From a bacterium (GTDB lineage Bacteria > Arandabacterota > Arandabacteria > Arandabacterales > Arandabacteraceae): a stretch of 64,000 nt of DNA. The stretch spans positions 62,001-126,000 of the forward strand of contig JAOZOU010000006.1 of the NCBI GenBank assembly GCA_029933125.1, written 5' to 3'. The first letter of the stretch is position 1. Each line of letters opens with the position of its first letter. Both the position numbers and the translations under genes were made by a program. A model generated the notes under the pieces. The model worked only from the letters and a program-made list of their open reading frames with translations. It did not search any database and was not told where the DNA came from. Positions 59,468 to 64,000 of this stretch are shown here, in pieces.

Positions 59468-59602
59468 GCAACTCACAAGTTCTCTCGCGCCGTAAATCTT
59501 TCGGAGATTTACTTGTCCTCTAATTACACAATCGCTAAACTACGACATAAGCCTTGAAGGAATCACTATATTGTACTATTTAGGAGTTGAGGTTACATCT
59601 AT

Positions 59603-62512
59603 ATGAGAAGAGCCACATACTTGTTCTTAGTCTTCGTGCCTCTGCTTGTGCTCCCAACCTATACCGAGGCTAATTCGGGGAAACACATCGAGTACGGACT
59701 TGGACTCATCAGCCCCCCGTTCAAACCCTATCATGTGAATGTAAGGGTGCCCCGGAAAGCGATCTCGTATCCTGTGCGCTTTGACTGGCGAGAGCAAGGT
59801 AAGGTCACATCGGTAAAATATCAGGGTTCATGTGGGGCATGTTACGCTTTTGCATATCTTGGCGAGTTTGAATCCAAACTATTAATAGCTGGAGAGGGTG
59901 CATTTGACTTCTCAGAAAACAATCTCAAAGAATGTGAATGGTTTAACCGCAATGGTCTTTATCCTTCAGGTTGCAATGGTGGCACTGCGTGGCGAGTGGT
60001 CAATCTTCTGAGCCAGGCAGGAACTGTCCTTGAAACCTGCGATCCCTTCCAGTTCAGCGATGTTACATGTATTGATACATGCCAGTACATAAAGACGATT
60101 TACAACTGGCGCGTCTTCTCCCTTGAGGAAATTCCCCCCGTTGAGGTGACCAAGTACTATCTCATGACCTATGGACCGGTTTTTACAGCGATTGACGCCG
60201 GTGCCAATTCATCCTGGAAGCATGAATTCGAAAACTACGATGGATCCTACACTCTCTACTATGAGGGTCCAGCCTCCGTAAATCATGCTGTGTTGATAGT
60301 TGGCTGGGATGATACTCTGAGCCATGCTGGTGGGCAGGGTGCATGGATTGTTAAGAACAGCTGGGGAGCTGGATGGGGAGGAACATGTGGCTATGGCTCA
60401 GAACGTGGCTATTTCACGATTGCCTATGGTTCAGCCAAACTGGGATATTATTCGGCCTTTACAACCGAATGGCATGACTACGATCCCGCTAAAGTTGTTC
60501 TTCTCCATGACGAGTCAGGCTACTCTGCTTATCTTGGATATGGGACCACAACCGCATGGGGGATGAACAAGTTTGTTATCGAGAAGAGGGCTAGGCTTGA
60601 GCGAGTCGAACTGTGGACAACAGATGCTGTGAGTGATCTCGACATCTATGTCTACGATGATTTCGACGGAAGCAACCCATCCAACCTGCTTACCAGCCGC
60701 ACCAATTTAAGCTACGATGAGATGGGCTATGTTTCCGTACCTCTCCCGGTCAGCCTCAACCTCAAACCCGGAGACGATATCTATGTCGTTGTCAAGATAA
60801 CCAATGTCGGATTTAAGAGTCCTCTTGCATTCGATTCCAAGGATAACAGCCCATGGTCGGGCATGAGCTACATAAGCTACGATGGAGCCTCATGGACACT
60901 TCTTGAAGAAGGTGATCTTGGCATAAGGATAAGAGTGGGGGAGGATACCATGCCGCCAGGTAAGCCATCGTCTTTTGGGGCTGTCGCAGGCGATGCTTCT
61001 GTGGTGCTTTCATGGAAAAACCCACCGGATACTGATTTTGCCTATACGCTCATAAGGTATTCAACCGAATCTTACCCATCTTCGCCGGATGCTGGCACGC
61101 CTGTAGAAAATGGTAACGATGGTATTTTTGGCGGCATGCCCCTGGAGAATGCTGCTTTCGAACACACAGGTCTTCAGAATGGCATCAAATATTACTACAG
61201 CGCATTTGCAGCAGATAGCTCTGAGAACTATTCTTTGCCAGCTCATGCCATTGCCACTCCAACTGACACTTTGCCACCCTTAGCCGTAGCCGAGTTTGAG
61301 GCGGAGGGAAGGGATGAGGCTGTCATGCTTCGCTGGACAACGCCACCTGATTCCGACATTGCCCATGTTCTCATTGTCTATTCGACATCGCCCCCGCCCT
61401 GGGAGTCTGGAGTATCACATCCTGTCGAGAATGGAGAGGATGGGTATTTCGATGCTCAACCTGCCATGAGTGATAGTTTCCTCCACACCCCACTCGAAAA
61501 CGACACAACTTACTACTACTGTATTCGCAGCGCTGATGAGATGCTCAATATGTCTGCATGCACATACGCAAGTGCAACGCCCCAGGATACATTCCCTCCA
61601 GTGATAACAGTTTCCGTCCTTCAGAATCCCTACATCTCCAATCATCTCGATATTTACTTCTCATCCTCTGAGGCTCTCCTCGATACGAGTATTTCGGTGA
61701 ATGTTGGGGGCGATGCCAAGGTCCCTACTTCGCTGGATAGCGACCGCAATCTTTATGGGCTTGACTACGATATCTATACAAGTGGGAGGCTTGACATCGA
61801 AGTTTGTGCCCGGGATCTTGTCCTCAATCGCCGATGTGTGAAGCGCAGTTTTGGGGTATTTGAGGTGGCACAATCGGGCTGTTTTATGGTTAGTCCTGAT
61901 GGGAATTTTGAAGTCTCTATCCCTCCTCGTCTAATTGAAACCCAAGGTTATATGCTTATCGGGGCTTCCAACGAAGGAAGGCTACCGGGTAAAGCTTATG
62001 AGATTCTTCCTCAAGGGCTAGAGCTTTCACGCCGAATTCGCATTGGAATTAGATACGAATCCCAAGGCGCTGATCTTCACCATCTTGCGATTGCGAGATA
62101 TGAGAATGGCAAGGTGGAGCCTCTTGAGTCTTTTGTTGATGCGGAGCAAAGCAAAATATATGCATATACGACTTGCCTCGGAACATTTGGGCTCATAAGG
62201 GATGAAAGCATTTCAAGTGATGAATACGACGATTCGATTATAAGAGCCATCTCGAGCAGTCCCAATCCCTTCCTTAACTCAAGCAAGATAAGTTTCGAGG
62301 TTACCTCGATTGTCGAACTCGATGTCGCTATTGTTACAATTGATGGCAGACATGTGGTGACTCTCTATCATGGTGAGGCTTATCCCGGGCTTTACAGCTT
62401 TGATTGGGATGGCAGAAATGAGGCAGGCAGGAAGGTTGCAAGTGGCGCCTATTTCTGCAGAATCAAAGGTAGCAACGTAAGCCGAGATCATAAGATCATT
62501 TTGCTGAGATGA
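59603..62512 (+). CDS. Secreted C1A cysteine protease with fibronectin-III-like repeats and C-terminal FlgD-like tail
   Basis: VKYQGSCGACYAFAYLGEFES, NHAVLIVGWDD, WIVKNSWGAGWGG; two PPxxVxxF..VVLSWxxPPDxD modules; tail SSPNPFLNSSKISFEV..GAYFCRIKGSNVSRDHKIILLR. Confidence 0.92.
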   Translation: MRRATYLFLVFVPLLVLPTYTEANSGKHIEYGLGLISPPFKPYHVNVRVPRKAISYPVRFDWREQGKVTSVKYQGSCGACYAFAYLGEFESKLLIAGEGAFDFSENNLKECEWFNRNGLYPSGCNGGTAWRVVNLLSQAGTVLETCDPFQFSDVTCIDTCQYIKTIYNWRVFSLEEIPPVEVTKYYLMTYGPVFTAIDAGANSSWKHEFENYDGSYTLYYEGPASVNHAVLIVGWDDTLSHAGGQGAWIVKNSWGAGWGGTCGYGSERGYFTIAYGSAKLGYYSAFTTEWHDYDPAKVVLLHDESGYSAYLGYGTTTAWGMNKFVIEKRARLERVELWTTDAVSDLDIYVYDDFDGSNPSNLLTSRTNLSYDEMGYVSVPLPVSLNLKPGDDIYVVVKITNVGFKSPLAFDSKDNSPWSGMSYISYDGASWTLLEEGDLGIRIRVGEDTMPPGKPSSFGAVAGDASVVLSWKNPPDTDFAYTLIRYSTESYPSSPDAGTPVENGNDGIFGGMPLENAAFEHTGLQNGIKYYYSAFAADSSENYSLPAHAIATPTDTLPPLAVAEFEAEGRDEAVMLRWTTPPDSDIAHVLIVYSTSPPPWESGVSHPVENGEDGYFDAQPAMSDSFLHTPLENDTTYYYCIRSADEMLNMSACTYASATPQDTFPPVITVSVLQNPYISNHLDIYFSSSEALLDTSISVNVGGDAKVPTSLDSDRNLYGLDYDIYTSGRLDIEVCARDLVLNRRCVKRSFGVFEVAQSGCFMVSPDGNFEVSIPPRLIETQGYMLIGASNEGRLPGKAYEILPQGLELSRRIRIGIRYESQGADLHHLAIARYENGKVEPLESFVDAEQSKIYAYTTCLGTFGLIRDESISSDEYDDSIIRAISSSPNPFLNSSKISFEVTSIVELDVAIVTIDGRHVVTLYHGEAYPGLYSFDWDGRNEAGRKVASGAYFCRIKGSNVSRDHKIILLR

Positions 62513-62610
62513 AAAGTTGCTGGTTGTGAAGCGAGCGCCTTGCTTTCACGTATTGTAAGGTCTCGATCGATTGTAAGGGTTGCTTTGGCGAGATAAGGAT
62601 GTGAGGGCAG

Positions 62611-63861
62611 ATGCGAAAGACTCACTCACTTGTGGCACTTTGCGTTGTCGCGGTCACGATAGTTGTGATAGTGAGCCTAAAGGTTAACAAGAATGGCTCA
62701 GCCGAGCCTGAAGCAGCTCAGGTTAACCCGGGCAACTACTATCGCGTTGTAACAGATACGCTTACGAGGGGTGAGTCGCTTTATGAATCCATGATCGCAA
62801 ACAGGATCCCTGCATCGAGAGCTTTAGAAGTTCTCAAGGCACTTTCCTCAGAGCTTGATCCACGATTTTGCAAGCCTGGAGACAGCTACTCCGCTTGCAT
62901 CGACACCGGTGGCTCCATCATCTCGCTAACATTTCAGCGTGGGCTGACGGAGATCTACGTTGCTGAGCGCGATAGCAATGACTATCGAGTAAGTAGGGAG
63001 CATAGGGCTCTCACGCATCTAACAAGGCGAATCTCAGGAACGATCACAACATCTCTCTGGGAAGCATTTCTTGAGATGGGGGAGGATCCTGAAATTGCTC
63101 TCAAGCTTGCTGATGTCTTCGCCTGGGAGATTGACTTCCTCACCGATCCTCGCAAGGGTGACACTTTTGTCATAATCTTTGATGAGATCTATTGTGATGG
63201 TCGCAAGATCGGCCTGGGGGATATTCTGGGTGCCCGCTATGTCAATCGAGGCAAAGAATTTCTCGCATTTGGTTTTCCTGATGAAGACGGCAAGATGGAA
63301 TACTTTGATGCAGAAGGGAATTCGCTCGAGCGCGTCTTTCTCAAGTCGCCTCTGAGTTACCGCCGCATCTCATCCTATTTCTCGCGCAGGCGCTTCCATC
63401 CAATTCTAAGAATCTATCGTCCCCACTACGGTGTTGACTATGCCGCTCCGACTGGCACACCCGTTGTCTCAATAGGTGACGGGCGCGTCGTCTATGCTGG
63501 TTGGAAGGGGGGATTTGGGAAATACATTGAGATCAGACACAACAATGTCTATACCACATCCTATGGCCACCTTTCTCGATTCGCCCGAGGCATACGCAAG
63601 GGAATGAAAGTCAAGCAAGGACAGGTGATCGGCTATGTTGGGGCGACAGGTTTGGCAACAGGACCTCACCTTGATTTTCGCGTCAAACGCTTCGGTTCAT
63701 ATGTCAATCCTCTAACAGTCAACTATCCAAGAGCAAAACCCTTGCCTGAGCAGAAGAAGACAGAATTCTTTGCAAGAAGAGATATGATACTTTCAGGGCT
63801 TAAGCCCCAACAGGTAGCCTCATTAAGTGATAGCCCCCATGTCTCCTCAAGCAATCAATAG
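62611..63861 (+). CDS. M23/LytM-like peptidase
   Basis: HYGVDYAAPTGTPVVSIGDGRVVYAGWKGGFGKYIEIRHNNVYTTSYGHLSRFARGIRKGMKVKQGQVIGYVGATGLATGPHLDFRV. Confidence 0.93.
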   Translation: MRKTHSLVALCVVAVTIVVIVSLKVNKNGSAEPEAAQVNPGNYYRVVTDTLTRGESLYESMIANRIPASRALEVLKALSSELDPRFCKPGDSYSACIDTGGSIISLTFQRGLTEIYVAERDSNDYRVSREHRALTHLTRRISGTITTSLWEAFLEMGEDPEIALKLADVFAWEIDFLTDPRKGDTFVIIFDEIYCDGRKIGLGDILGARYVNRGKEFLAFGFPDEDGKMEYFDAEGNSLERVFLKSPLSYRRISSYFSRRRFHPILRIYRPHYGVDYAAPTGTPVVSIGDGRVVYAGWKGGFGKYIEIRHNNVYTTSYGHLSRFARGIRKGMKVKQGQVIGYVGATGLATGPHLDFRVKRFGSYVNPLTVNYPRAKPLPEQKKTEFFARRDMILSGLKPQQVASLSDSPHVSSSNQ

Positions 63862-64000
63862 CAGTCGCAGCAATCACAACAGTCGCAACAATCGCAGCAC
63901 TTCTGGCAGCAATCGTCGCAACATTCGTCGCATGCGGTAATCCAGCAGCAACCTGAGAAGAGGCTGGCTAAGATCAGAAGCATTGCAAGTGCCTTTTTCA
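63855..64000 (-). CDS. Cysteine-rich mini-lipoprotein with CCD repeats (start codon probably at 64001 or internal ATG at 63983)
   Basis: Minus-strand translation (M)KKALAMLLILASLFSGCCWITACDECCDDCCQKCCDCCDCCDCCDCY*: signal peptide, lipobox LFSGC, 16 Cys. Confidence 0.6.
   Translation of the reverse strand, partial: KKALAMLLILASLFSGCCWITACDECCDDCCQKCCDCCDCCDCCDCY

Noticed and set aside
63859-63945. TAG readthrough or recoding extending the M23 protein into QSQQSQQSQQSQ
   Set aside because: TAG also ends other intact genes here (for example pstS), and the minus-strand frame with signal peptide and lipobox explains the sequence better. Not fully excluded.
1-64000. CRISPR array, rRNA, tRNA, prophage, integrase or toxin-antitoxin loci
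   Set aside because: No regularly spaced repeats, no recognisable rRNA/tRNA sequence by eye, and no such protein families among the ORFs. tRNAscan/Infernal were not run.

Overview
64-kb bacterial chromosomal window, almost fully coding. No rRNA, tRNA, CRISPR array, phage or transposase gene was recognised. Main modules: three secreted C1A (papain-like) cysteine proteases with FlgD-like C-terminal tails (one cut by the left edge, two in tandem near the right edge); prolyl oligopeptidase; TetR-HlyD-ABC-ABC-permease-permease efflux operon; DUF3857/transglutaminase TPR protein; DUF2089 regulator plus SHOCT-like partner; Ser/Thr kinase-TPR protein; DacZ-type diadenylate cyclase; NikR-TonB receptor-metal ABC locus; PhoB-PhoR-PstSCAB-PhoU locus; PepF; pgi-rpiB-tkt; Fur/PerR-rubrerythrin-desulfoferrodoxin operon; sulfide-type Thi4; second ABC-2 transporter; NfeD-stomatin pair; M23 peptidase. 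Most interesting observations: (1) a partial cysteine-rich mini-lipoprotein ORF (CCD repeats, 16 Cys) at the right edge on the minus strand; (2) a perfect 15-bp tandem duplication that itself creates an in-frame TAA splitting a membrane-protein ORF; (3) a dispersed REP-like repeat (consensus GGGGTCGGAGCTAAAAATCTGCACACT) that overlaps gene ends; (4) a NikR-linked metal uptake locus with a non-canonical ZnuA-like protein; (5) a frameshifted metallophosphoesterase; (6) several candidate operators (Pho-like, Fur/PerR-like, TetR-like, a palindrome on a promoter). All calls are from reading the sequence and translations; no database search was run.
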